Positions 10,008 through 18,430 of a stretch of 30,697 nt of DNA are shown in pieces. This DNA is from Proteromonas lacertae (taxonomy: Eukaryota; Sar; Bigyra; Opalinata; Proteromonadidae), in contig NGBS01000941.1 in NCBI GenBank assembly GCA_002245135.1, forward strand, positions 1 through 30,697, in the 5' to 3' direction. The position numbers were made by a program, and so were the translations under genes. The notes beneath the pieces were generated by a model. It saw only the letters and a program-made list of their open reading frames with translations, was not told the origin of the DNA and ran no database searches. How positions within the stretch are numbered: the first letter of the stretch is position 1; each line of letters opens with the position of its first letter.

Positions 10008-10637
10008 TTAGAAGGAAGTAAATAACCATAGCATAGTAGTTTTCATCATCCATTTAAAATTATTTAATATTATAGCTTTGTTATTAGGAATAACAGATGT
10101 ATCATTAATTTGTTTTTTGTTATCCACAAAAACGGAAGTAGAACATTCATTTTCTATTAATATTGAATTTTTATTAATTCTTTTTTTAGGTTTATATGAC
10201 TCTGATGGAGATTTAACTCTTGGAGGAATTTTAATGGTTCTTCTGGTGATTTCATTTGTTGATATATTTATTTTTTTGTAATTATTTAACCTAATAATTG
10301 GATGATTATGTGGATATAATTTAACTTGTACAAAATAACGATTATAATGACATTTAAATGTAATTTTCTTATTTGAAGCTTGATCTTGTCTTTTAGCTTC
10401 AATTTTTATATTGTACTTCTCTACATACACATGAATTAAGATATATAAATCATCAACCGATTTAAATTTAAACATAAAAATTGATTCTGATATTGGTGAA
10501 AAAGAATCCAACGGTGGATATTTGTTGCATACTCTCTTCAAATCCTTTTTTCTTCCATCAACAATGGAATGAGTTGAATCTTTATTTATTCTATATTGGA
10601 TTTTAACAAATCCATTTTTAATACTTACATGATTCAT
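10008..10637 (-). CDS. MULE/FAR1-like DNA-binding domain protein (C...HNHP motif), no catalytic domain
   Basis: A 209-residue frame. Around residues 53-120 it follows the pattern of the N-terminal zinc domain of MULE transposases and FAR1/WRKY-GCM1 proteins: FKFKSVDDLYILIHVYVEKY (the 'F.s.ddl...i..Y' start), a charged strand, then ITFKCHYNRYFVQVKLYPH and the hallmark HNHPI. The C-terminal half is basic and Ser-rich (PPRVKSPSESYKPKKRIN), resembling an AT-hook or disordered tail. The DDE catalytic part of a transposase is absent. It may bind the element's own terminal repeats as a truncated transposase or repressor. The gene sits centrally between perfect inverted repeats. Only one candidate Cys is visible next to the His pair, so the zinc ligand set is uncertain. 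Confidence 0.5.
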   Translation of the reverse strand: MNHVSIKNGFVKIQYRINKDSTHSIVDGRKKDLKRVCNKYPPLDSFSPISESIFMFKFKSVDDLYILIHVYVEKYNIKIEAKRQDQASNKKITFKCHYNRYFVQVKLYPHNHPIIRLNNYKKINISTNEITRRTIKIPPRVKSPSESYKPKKRINKNSILIENECSTSVFVDNKKQINDTSVIPNNKAIILNNFKWMMKTTMLWLFTSF

Positions 10638-10724
10638 AAAGCAAAATATAAATTACAAGGGATGTGACGATAGTATAAAAAACAAAATAGAAATATTCAG
10701 TAACGGATATTTTTCATTTAAAAA

Positions 10725-10852
10725 TGATAGTTAAAAATGGTTATTGTATAATGTATATATAATTGAGTATAATATATAGAATGAAATGAGTATAAAATCG
10801 AAGATTAGAAAGAATTATGTTAGTTTGTTCTAAATCGAAGTAAATTGATAGT
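10725..10852 (-). repeat. right arm of perfect 128-bp inverted repeat
   Basis: Reverse complement of 9526-9653 with no mismatch seen. Its outer edge (ATAGT) abuts the start of B2 at 10853. Confidence 0.9.
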
Positions 10853-11435
10853 TGTTGTGCGCCGTTTGTCATAGTTGGCCGTTTGTCTATTAGACACTTT
10901 TAAAACAAAATAATTGTATATTCTTACTTGTCCTGATGAAAAATCGTTACTTTTATACTTACTTTGTTATATGACCTTACTCTGCAGTATACTGTCTTGT
11001 TAATATAAATAGTTTGAATATTTGCGCCGTTTGTTTTCTAGATATTTTTGAAGCAAACTGAATGCATATTTAGCTAATATAGACTAAAATCCATTAGCTG
11101 AAATGATTAGAATATAATAATTATTAAATCTTTATATATAGAAAAAGAAATGTAAAAGTAGGCTTGAGAGAGGCTTGATTCTATATTTTCTTTTTCATTT
11201 TAAATGTCTTAATATTAACATTAAGTTATTCTAATCATTTCAGTTAATGTATTTTAGTCTATATTAGCTAAATATATAATTAGTTTGCATCAAAAACTTC
11301 TAGAAAACAAACTGGCGCAAATATTCAAACTATTTATATTAACAAAAAAGTATACTGCAGAGGTAAGGTCATATAACAAAGTAAGTAATAAAAGTAACAA
11401 TTTTAAAAGTGTCTGGTAGACAAGCAGCAGATACA
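10853..11435. mobile_element. short non-autonomous DNA transposon, family B, copy B2 (about 583 bp)
   Basis: The left end is TGTTGTGCGCCGTTTGTCAT, as in B1. The inverted right end is recognisable through GTGTCTGGTAGACAA and then decays; ...ATACA followed by ATAGG is a possible degenerate end, with left flank ATAGT as an imperfect 5-bp duplication. Both arms contain a roughly 60-bp subterminal segment (GTTACTTTTA...TGCAGTATACT) missing from B1. The inverted core at 11154-11182 has the doubled AGGCTTGA motif shared with family A. No genes. Confidence 0.75.
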
Positions 11436-11489
11436 ATAGGTTAATTTCAAGAAATTATTACTTTTAATTTTATATTATATATTAAAGTT

Positions 11490-12138
11490 ATGAATTATAG
11501 ATATGATTTAGATTGTTTAAGGGGAATTGCTATGATATTAGTTTATGTTTATTATTTTAACAGTAAAATCTTATCAAATGGATATATTGGTATCCGGATT
11601 TGTCATTACTTCTACATATAAAAAGAATATTTCATGGAACAAATTCTATACAAAAAGAATAATAAGACTATATCCACTTCAATTGTTATGTCTTTTTGTT
11701 TTGTATGTCAAGCTTTCTTCAAATAGAATTATTAGTTATGAAAACGAAGTAAATAATATTATAAGCTGCTTATTAGGTTATTCAAACTATCATTTTTATT
11801 ACATTTCATTAGATTACTTTCAGTCGTTTAATTCACCTTCAAATGTAATTCATTTCTGGTCATTGTCAGTTGAAAATCAATTCTATTTTGTTTATCCATT
11901 ATTCATGTATGTGGTTTACTATAAAAAGATTTGTTTTATAGTATATATATCATTAATATTATTATGCTTATATGAAAGTATAAATCATAGTAACTACGCT
12001 TATTATTCATTATCTTCAAGATTTAATGAGTTTATGTTAGGTTCGATATTATCATTTCAAAATTTAATTGTATTTAGTATTAATACTAACATTCTTATAG
12101 CATTACTAATACTGTTATCTTTTTTAAATAGAAATTAA
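11490..12138 (+). pseudogene. acyltransferase family 3 (OafA/YrhL-type) membrane acyltransferase, truncated
   Basis: Acyltransferase-3 proteins are multi-pass membrane enzymes that move acetyl or other acyl groups onto sugars. The N-terminal hallmark MNYRYDLDCLRGIAMILVY (family pattern YR.DLDGLRGIAVL) begins at 11490. Downstream come SGFVIT, FYTKRIIRLYPLQ, the strong signature HFWSLSVENQFYFVYPLF, and SRFNEFMLGSILSFQ. The reading frame changes near 11575-11590, where the usual '.GVDIFFVI' segment before SGFVIT is missing, so a small deletion has joined two frames. The 3' end stops at about 12138 against sequence of different base composition; only about 210 of the usual 340 or more residues remain. 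It is probably non-functional. It belongs by function with the sugar-modification genes downstream. Confidence 0.8.
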
Positions 12139-13200
12139 TGCTATTGATACGGTCAAGTAAGTTTTCATCGGAGATGTCAATCTTCATGAAAATGGGTAAA
12201 GTTGAACAGACTATTAACATCAGAGGAGATCCATTGCTAGGAGAGTTACCACTACTTTTTGCAGAATTACCCAGCAAAGCCTTCTTAATATCCTCTAAGT
12301 CACTCTCAAACACAGTACTTTGATTACTCGGTAATGTCTGACGTGTTCTTGATCGCTTCTAGCTTCATAAAGCTCCAGTAAACTCTTGATAACTAGCAAC
12401 TAGACAAGGGATATTCCATCGTATTAATTACTACTTAAAGGCAATAAACGATGTAGGGAGGAGAAGATCATCGTAATAGCCTGGAGGTGCTAGGCTGTAG
12501 GATGGTACAAGAATGATTTAAGTATCTGAAGGATGTATATAGAAATATTTGAAGTGGTGAAAGTTTATTCCTATCATGTATTCTCTATGATATCGAGGAT
12601 GAATTGGAGAAGCTAGATCCTATAGATGTGTAAGGAGTTCTTTAGCTTGCTTGAGAAACTGTTAAAGCAAGTAATTGAATCCATTGAATGTATCCAAAAG
12701 AACTGGTCCATCGTAGGAAGTATAAGACTCCTTACTATCATCTCCTAGGTAAAAATCCTTCCAAGTCTACATGAGCCTGATAATGCTGAAGCTCCTACAA
12801 CTACTGATAGTTCCTTATATCTCAAGAAGTATGTTGCTGGTGTCTGCTCCCTTTATGAATCCTTGGTAGGTATATTTGATAATTGCTGTCATTGTCCACA
12901 ACCACCATGAGAAGTTCCTTGTGGATGCCTGGAAGGAGATGGAGGATGCTTTCTATGATGTTCATTTACAGCTAGAGTGCTTAATCCCCACGATCATCAC
13001 TGGGTATTGTATGTTACTCTTCACTACCCTTGAATATCACGATCCAGCAAAGTCGATAATAACCTGGATATTGTAAGGCATAACACTGATCTACGTAAGC
13101 TAGTAGATGATGCTGAAACAAAGAAGGAAGGTACCTGATTCCAATTGCCATCTTACAAGGAGATTACGATCACTCGGAGGATGACAATATATCTAAAACT
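12139..13200. other. GC-richer segment, no recognised gene
   Basis: The composition changes sharply: by hand count 12241-12300 has 23 G/C in 60 bases, against 7 in 60 at 13201-13260. Short open pieces occur in several frames and some read like a helical protein (for example CKEFFSLLEKLLKQVIESIE, and a stretch with YLKKYVAGVCSLYESLVGIF), but no frame stays open for long and no family is recognised. It may be a decayed gene or inserted foreign DNA that cut off the acyltransferase gene at its left edge. No terminal repeats were found. Confidence 0.5.
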
Positions 13201-13295
13201 AATTTATCTAATTATTGTTAATATATATGAAGGATGAAGATATATTATAAATTATAATTATTGGTAAAAGTAATTCATTCGTTAAATTATTAAAA

Positions 13296-14090
13296 TCAAT
13301 ATATATGATATAAATGTTTAATTTTATGAATATAATCTGAGTTTAATTTCTTTTTTTCATGTAATGTATAGTCATTCCAAAATGTATTTGATATATTGTT
13401 TTCAGATGAAGACAATCTATCTCTTTTATATTTTAAATTATTAATCATTTCCTTATTACACTTAATATTGCATAAAAGCAATAAAGAAAATGAAATATGG
13501 CCATCTTCAGCAGTTCTTGTATCATAAATATCATTATACCAAATCAACATCAACCATTTTCTGTGAATTAATAAAGGTGTTGCGCACCATTTCATTCCAT
13601 TTTTTGATCCTGAATGATGTCCAAAGAATCCTTTTCCTTTTCCTTTTATTCTATTTATCCACATCATATGAGAAGATTTATTTAGAGGAAACCAATCATC
13701 ATCATATATTAAGACATTATTATTAGGTGATAATAATGAAATGAGATATCTGAAATAAAACCCAGCAGGAAAATTCACTGCATGAATGTATATAATATCC
13801 CATTGAAGATGAGGCAATTTTACTATATTTCTATCATGAACAACTATAACATGCTTAGGTGGTTTTGTTTGATTAAAAAAGCTATTCATTTGAGTCATTA
13901 AATTATTTCTTTTATAAACAGTAGTCACAATTGTATAATTGTAGTTATATTTTTCTTCCTTACATATACTTCTTTCTCTTATACTTATTTTATTATTCCT
14001 AAGAATGTTATATACATCATTATACTTACAATTTCTAAAAATATTTGTATGTATATGTAGATATTTAAGATATGAAATATTAAAACACAT
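13296..14090 (-). CDS. glycosyltransferase, GT-A fold (GT2-like)
   Basis: A 264-residue frame encoding a probable nucleotide-sugar transferase. Visible features are an opening strand with TIVTTVYKRNNL (residues 53-64), the DDDW motif at residues 130-133, which would bind the metal and nucleotide sugar (DXD class), a FGHHSGSKNG loop, and an acidic EDGHIS at 195-200 in the place of the catalytic base. The same plan (T.WKR, a GYF.R helix, DDD, then ED) occurs in the C-terminal half of the epimerase fusion at 15031, so the two are related. No signal sequence of its own is clear. The methyltransferase frame upstream overlaps the start of this one, so it may really be the C-terminal domain of a methyltransferase-glycosyltransferase fusion. 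The acceptor is unknown. Confidence 0.7.
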   Translation of the reverse strand: MCFNISYLKYLHIHTNIFRNCKYNDVYNILRNNKISIRERSICKEEKYNYNYTIVTTVYKRNNLMTQMNSFFNQTKPPKHVIVVHDRNIVKLPHLQWDIIYIHAVNFPAGFYFRYLISLLSPNNNVLIYDDDWFPLNKSSHMMWINRIKGKGKGFFGHHSGSKNGMKWCATPLLIHRKWLMLIWYNDIYDTRTAEDGHISFSLLLLCNIKCNKEMINNLKYKRDRLSSSENNISNTFWNDYTLHEKKKLNSDYIHKIKHLYHIY

Positions 14091-15005
14091 ACACCATACG
14101 GATCAGATTTAATACTTTGTCTAATATATATATCTAATTTTAATTGTTCTAATAACTTATATACTTCATAATTTTCTTTAATAACCCCATCTTTATAATG
14201 ATAATAAATTGGTAACACCTTGTATCCTATTTCACTTAGAATATATTTTAATGCATAATATGAAAAATATATGAAATGTCCTCCTTTTGTCTGAAATTTA
14301 ATTGCTTCATCTTTACTACTATAATACTTACTTTTATAAAAAATTCATATCTAAAACACATAGTATAAAATAACCACCTTCTTTCTGCATAAATTTAATA
14401 TTTTCAAATACGATCCATATTAATTCAGGATGAATATGTTCAAGTACATGATTGGCTAATATTGTATTAAACGTCTCCTTTGGTATATATTGAGTTATTT
14501 CAAATCTATTTGTTAAATCCAACTGATCTTGATCAGTTGAAATATATCCTGGAAAATATTTATCTTTATGCCCTAAAGAATGACCACTTCCTAAAACTAA
14601 ATTATTTTCTATATTATTTCTAATATTTTTGTAAATTTCATCTCTGACCTTTTTCTTTTTTCTATTAGAATTATATGGAGATATGTCTGGTATGCTTTTA
14701 ATTAATTTTCTAATCACACATTTATCATCGAATTTAATATATGAAAGTGGTATATTTTCAAGCATCCTAAAAATAAAGATATAAATATTACTTATATTTG
14801 GTATTTCTTCTAAACACAGAAAATATAAAATTATATATGATTCTACTTCATTTGAGCACCAATCATTTTTAGATATGTTGTATTTCTTTATATATTCTTT
14901 ATTTATGCTTTCTGATAATTTTGATTTTATTGAACAAAAATAATAATAGTTTATGTTAATAAATGCAATAATTATGATTAGATAATAAATAATTAATTTA
15001 ATCAT
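13985..15005 (-). pseudogene. class I SAM methyltransferase, membrane-anchored, one frameshift
   Basis: The frame starts at 15005. Residues 3-23 form a hydrophobic signal-anchor-like segment (LIIYYLIIIIAF). The SAM-binding motif LVLGSGHSLG is at 137-146, STDQDQLDLT at 157-166, and the motif IV region ILANHVLEHIHPEL at 182-195, followed by GGYFILCVLD. The frame breaks at a run of six T near 14340 (minus-strand reading ATGAATTTTTTATAA). In the next frame it continues naturally (KGGHFIYFSYYALKYILSEI, GYKVLPIYYHYKDG, and on to SDPYG near 14095), so one extra base in the run explains the break. That may be a sequencing error or a real null allele. The 3' part overlaps the glycosyltransferase frame. 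The start lies 25 bp from the divergent epimerase gene. Likely role: methylation of a glycan or nucleotide sugar. Confidence 0.7.
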
Positions 15006-15030
15006 TAATCATCATTTTTCTGATTGTATC
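15006..15030. promoter_or_regulatory. 25-bp divergent intergenic region
   Basis: The methyltransferase start codon (minus, 15003-15005) and the epimerase-fusion start codon (plus, 15031) are 25 bp apart, so both core promoters must fit here or overlap the coding sequence. TCATTTTTC at 15012-15020 fits the TCA-Py-T-(A/T) initiator pattern known from trichomonads, 10 bp before the plus-strand ATG. No matching motif precedes the other genes of the window, so its use as an initiator is only a suggestion. Confidence 0.3.
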
Positions 15031-17220
15031 ATGAGATCAATATTTTTATTAGTTTATTTTATATATATAACTATATTATTACTTGTAACAATAAATATAA
15101 ACGAGATATTTTACCCAAAGAAGACAAACTTCTTTAACAAAAATAAAACAATTATATGTTTTGTATTTGGTACAAGGCCAGAAATTATAAAGATAGCTCC
15201 TATTATAAAATCTTTTAAACTATTTAATAAATTAATAGATATTGTTACAATTTTTACAGGTCAACATGAAGATATATCGGAAGATATATTATTACTCTTT
15301 AATATATTTCCTACCTACAAATTAAAAGTCATGAAAAAAAATCAGTCTTTGGCATTGCTAACAACTGCATTATTATACAAAATAAATTACATTTATAATA
15401 TTGTAAATCCATCTCTTGTTATTGTGCAAGGTGATACAACTAGCGCTATGGTTGGAGCATTATGTGCTTTTTATATGAATATACCTGTGGCTCATATTGA
15501 AGCAGGATTAAGAACTTATAAAATAAATTCTCCATTTCCAGAAGAAATGAATAGACAAATAATAAGCAAACTATCTTCATATCATTTTGCAGCTACTATA
15601 TTTAATGTACAAAATTTGAATAAAGATTGTTTATCTTCTTCTGAAATATATTTAGTGGGAAATACAGTAATTGATTCGCTACATTATATATTATCTAAAG
15701 GAATAAAAAATAGAATTTATGTGGCTTATTATAAAAATATTATACTCTTCACTATGCATAGAAGAGAAAATAAACACTATTATTATGATATATTAAAAAC
15801 AATTATTAGAATTGTTAAAGAAAATAATGATACAATAGTGTTATATCCAATTCATCCAAATCCATATGTAATTCAAGCAATTTTACAAGTAATTCCTATG
15901 AATTTATACCTTATGATGATTAAGTCAAAAGTTATTGAAGATATTCAATACAAGCATTTGAATAGATTAAAATTGTTTAAACCGCTATCATATTCTGAAA
16001 TAATTCATCTTATTAATATATCTACATTAGTAGTTACTGATTCGGGAGGAATACAAGAGGAAGCAGTAAGCCTAGGGAAGAAGTTATTAATACTGAGAGA
16101 GAATACAGAAAGATACGAAGCTGTTTACTATGGAGCAGCAAAATTAATAGGCGTAAAGAGTGAAAACATATATTCAAATATTAAATGCGTTATAAAAAAT
16201 GAACAATGTGATAATTTAATCACTTCCACAGCAATATATGGTAAAGGAAATACTAGTAGTATGATTGTCAAAATATTAATCAATAAAATTCCTTATAAAC
16301 TAAATTATTTTACCTCAAAATGTAATTCAATGAAAAAAGTGTATGACATTATATATGTCATTACAGTATGGAAAAGAATGAATTACTGTTGGCAATTGGA
16401 ATTGATATTAAAACAAAAGTATTTAAAGAATTATAATATTTTGATAGTGATTTATCAAAATGGAAATCATATCAATAGTGTTGATTATTCTAATTATACC
16501 TCTGCAAAACAGAATATATATATACATTATATACATTCTACAATAGAAACAGGATATTTTGCTAGATTCTTAGTGCCTTTACTATTTAATGTGAATGATT
16601 ATTCATATTTTTTCATTATTGATGATGATATTAGGTGGGGAAATATGTACTTTCAAAATATGCTTGAATTAGTAGAAAAAGGATATTTAGCAACACGAAA
16701 TGGAAGATTAATAGATAAAAATGGAAATTATAAAGTAATTTCATTCAGTAAACTAAAAGGAATACCAATATTGTATAACACACATATAGAGTATGATTTT
16801 GGAGGACATATATGGGGAGGTAAAATAGAATGGTTAAGAGTATTATGGAATCACCCTCCACCATTTTTTGATACATGCGAAGATATATGGATTAGTGTTG
16901 TATTATTTACTTTTTTAGGAATTAGAACTGCAACGCCTAAGTGTACTAATATTACATTTTACTCTATTGGAGAAATATGTGCATGTGATGATTATTCTAA
17001 TAAACATGAAAGTGGAATTATTGGAAATAATATTAATGATGACAAAAACTATAGAGAGTTTAGAATAAAACACATTAAACTAATAATGAATATATATAAT
17101 TACGCTCCTCTTTATAGTAATACCACCTTGTTTAATGTAATTAAAACGAAATATTATATATTAAATAATAGCTTAACAATTATAGATGAAATGAAATTAT
17201 GCAAATCATGGATTGGTTAA
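15031..17220 (+). CDS. UDP-GlcNAc 2-epimerase (WecB type) fused to a glycosyltransferase domain
   Basis: A 729-residue uninterrupted frame. Residues 4-22 are hydrophobic (IFLLVYFIYITILLLVT), a likely signal anchor. Residues 41-415 form a hydrolysing-type UDP-GlcNAc 2-epimerase, which makes ManNAc or UDP-ManNAc. Its key elements are present: FGTRPEIIK (46-54), QGDTTSA (133-139, Asp135), AHIEAGLRT (154-162, Glu157), FPEEMNR (169-175, Glu171), TMHRREN (241-247, His243) and TDSGGIQEEA (336-345), the UDP-binding segment. Residues 438-700 resemble a GT-A glycosyltransferase: VITVWKRMNY, GYFARF (508-513), IIDDD (529-533), a GGHIWGG loop and CEDIW (616-620). Making a ManNAc-type donor and transferring sugar in one chain is plausible but inferred. 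Its intactness, among broken neighbours, suggests recent selection. The anchor is odd because these epimerases are normally cytosolic. Confidence 0.85.
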   Translation: MRSIFLLVYFIYITILLLVTININEIFYPKKTNFFNKNKTIICFVFGTRPEIIKIAPIIKSFKLFNKLIDIVTIFTGQHEDISEDILLLFNIFPTYKLKVMKKNQSLALLTTALLYKINYIYNIVNPSLVIVQGDTTSAMVGALCAFYMNIPVAHIEAGLRTYKINSPFPEEMNRQIISKLSSYHFAATIFNVQNLNKDCLSSSEIYLVGNTVIDSLHYILSKGIKNRIYVAYYKNIILFTMHRRENKHYYYDILKTIIRIVKENNDTIVLYPIHPNPYVIQAILQVIPMNLYLMMIKSKVIEDIQYKHLNRLKLFKPLSYSEIIHLINISTLVVTDSGGIQEEAVSLGKKLLILRENTERYEAVYYGAAKLIGVKSENIYSNIKCVIKNEQCDNLITSTAIYGKGNTSSMIVKILINKIPYKLNYFTSKCNSMKKVYDIIYVITVWKRMNYCWQLELILKQKYLKNYNILIVIYQNGNHINSVDYSNYTSAKQNIYIHYIHSTIETGYFARFLVPLLFNVNDYSYFFIIDDDIRWGNMYFQNMLELVEKGYLATRNGRLIDKNGNYKVISFSKLKGIPILYNTHIEYDFGGHIWGGKIEWLRVLWNHPPPFFDTCEDIWISVVLFTFLGIRTATPKCTNITFYSIGEICACDDYSNKHESGIIGNNINDDKNYREFRIKHIKLIMNIYNYAPLYSNTTLFNVIKTKYYILNNSLTIIDEMKLCKSWIG

Positions 17221-17224
17221 GTAT

Positions 17225-17246
17225 AAAAATACTGTGAAGTATTTTT
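17225..17246. terminator. hairpin between convergent stop codons
   Basis: AAAAATACT (17225-17233), loop GTGA, AGTATTTTT (17238-17246): a perfect 9-bp stem with a GNRA-type tetraloop. It almost fills the 26-bp gap between the TAA of the epimerase fusion (17218-17220) and the TAG of the minus-strand GT17 gene (17247-17249). Both transcripts would carry it, so a role in 3'-end formation is possible, but in AT-rich DNA chance cannot be excluded. Confidence 0.4.
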
Positions 17247-18138
17247 CTATGTAAGGTCATAAATTTTTGTTAAAAAGTTAAATCTATTATCACAAGGTAA
17301 AGGTAATAAATCTCTATCATAATCAACTATTTCTAATTTATTTTTCCTAAATATGTCTAAGTGTTTTTTAATACTATGTATAATGTAATTTCGATTAGTA
17401 TATGGAGGTTTATTATATTCAGTATGTGAAAAACTTTTAAGTTTATTTTGAATTGATGTAATGTTGTTATAACAATATGAGCAGTGAGTTAGAGAAGGAA
17501 ATATTGGAATTGAATAATTTTTCAATAATTTAAATCGATTCTTTCTATAATATTCTACATTTGTATTACAATACCATGCATTTAAGACAATAACACCTGC
17601 CCAATAGATGTAAAATCTATGCCTGTAATTATAGTAATACATATATCCACTTAATACATATAATTTATTTGGAGGATTATCAATAATATATTTCAATGCT
17701 TTAGTTGTAGGAATTTCATCTATATCACTTATAAAGATTATTGAATTATTTTTTATTTCTTTTACTGTTTTTATTGCCTCGCATATTTTATTTCTTTGAT
17801 ATATTTCTCTACACCAGCTGTTATTACAATTTGAAGGATGAGTTATGTTATAGAGAATTATTTTCTTTCTGTATTTATAAACGTAAGATTCAAAAAGGGG
17901 AAAAACTAACTTTAAGTGGAAAACCAGAGAATGTAGTGTTTGCTAGTATAATCACAAAATAATCTATAAAAACAGCCATTCTAGTTAATCTTATACCCAA
18001 CATTAATGACTCTTGAAAATATATAAATGAATCAATGATAATTACTTTACTATTACTTTTACTACTCTTTTGAAATTTTATGATATTATATATAATAAAA
18101 ATAAATATTACAGCAATATAAATTCTATATATACCCAT
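17247..18138 (-). pseudogene. GT17-family N-acetylglucosaminyltransferase (MGAT3-like), one frameshift
   Basis: GT17 enzymes are type II membrane proteins such as the bisecting GlcNAc transferase. The N terminus (start 18138) has a hydrophobic anchor, IYIAVIFIFIIYNII, then the family opening VIIIDSFIYFQESLMLGIRL, DYFVI, and TTFSG.PLKVSF. The frame then breaks at a C4T5 run near 17895-17900. The following frame carries the hallmark ISDIDEIPTT (family DVDEIP, the metal-binding acidic motif), then YWAGVIVLNAWYC, SLTHCSYCY and KLKSFSHTEYN, ending in LLPLPCDNRFNFL. The combined extent (about 297 codons) is close to normal family length. A single-base change in the homopolymer explains the break, so either a recent null or a sequence error. 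It is convergent with the epimerase fusion. Confidence 0.8.
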
Positions 18139-18425
18139 TTTATTTTAATACTATTATTTTATAAATACCCTTAGTAGTTTTTATTTATATATCTATTTTA
18201 TGCTAAAATTTACTATCTAGTTTATTATTTGTTTCTTAGATATGATTATTAATATCTCTAAAATTTCTTTACATTTTTATTATTAAATATTTCTTATAAT
18301 CCAATAATTCATCTAAATAAACAATTTATCTATATAGAAGGTAAATAATTATTGATTATGGTTGAATTTAGGAAAAATATTGGATCTTTAAGAAGTCTTA
18401 TCGATCTCAAATAATTATTATTGAC
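18139..18425. other. AT-rich spacer
   Basis: Upstream region of the GT17 gene. No open frame, repeat end or RNA motif is recognised. Confidence 0.4.
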
Positions 18426-18430
18426 ATTAT

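Larger units (their letters stand above)
9526..10852. mobile_element. unit with perfect 128-bp inverted repeats around a HNHP zinc-motif gene
   Basis: The arms 9526-9653 and 10725-10852 are inverted copies and agree at every base by eye. The 1.07-kb centre holds one minus-strand gene (10008-10637). Each arm touches a family B element (B1 on the left, B2 on the right). Two readings are possible: a separate transposon whose ends were hit by B elements, or a larger element (about 9100-11435) whose long terminal repeats include B-type sequence. The encoded protein resembles the N-terminal domain of MULE transposases, so a MULE-related element is likely. It has no transposase catalytic domain, so it is not autonomous. 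Confidence 0.6.

Noticed and set aside
10078-10281. Plus-strand frame encoding a hydrophobic 67-residue protein
   Set aside because: It is the antisense shadow of the HNHP zinc-motif gene; hydrophobicity comes from reading Asn/Lys/Ile-rich codons backwards.
12876-13076. A 66-residue open frame in the GC-richer segment as a real gene
   Set aside because: No family, no supporting neighbours and no conservation evidence; adjacent frames of similar quality end quickly. Kept only as part of the unexplained segment.
15012-15020. Trichomonad-type initiator (TCA-Py-T-W) before the epimerase fusion as proof of organism
   Set aside because: I found no comparable motif close upstream of the other genes checked (methyltransferase, GT17, acyltransferase, unknown gene of module A), so a single short match in AT-rich DNA is weak.
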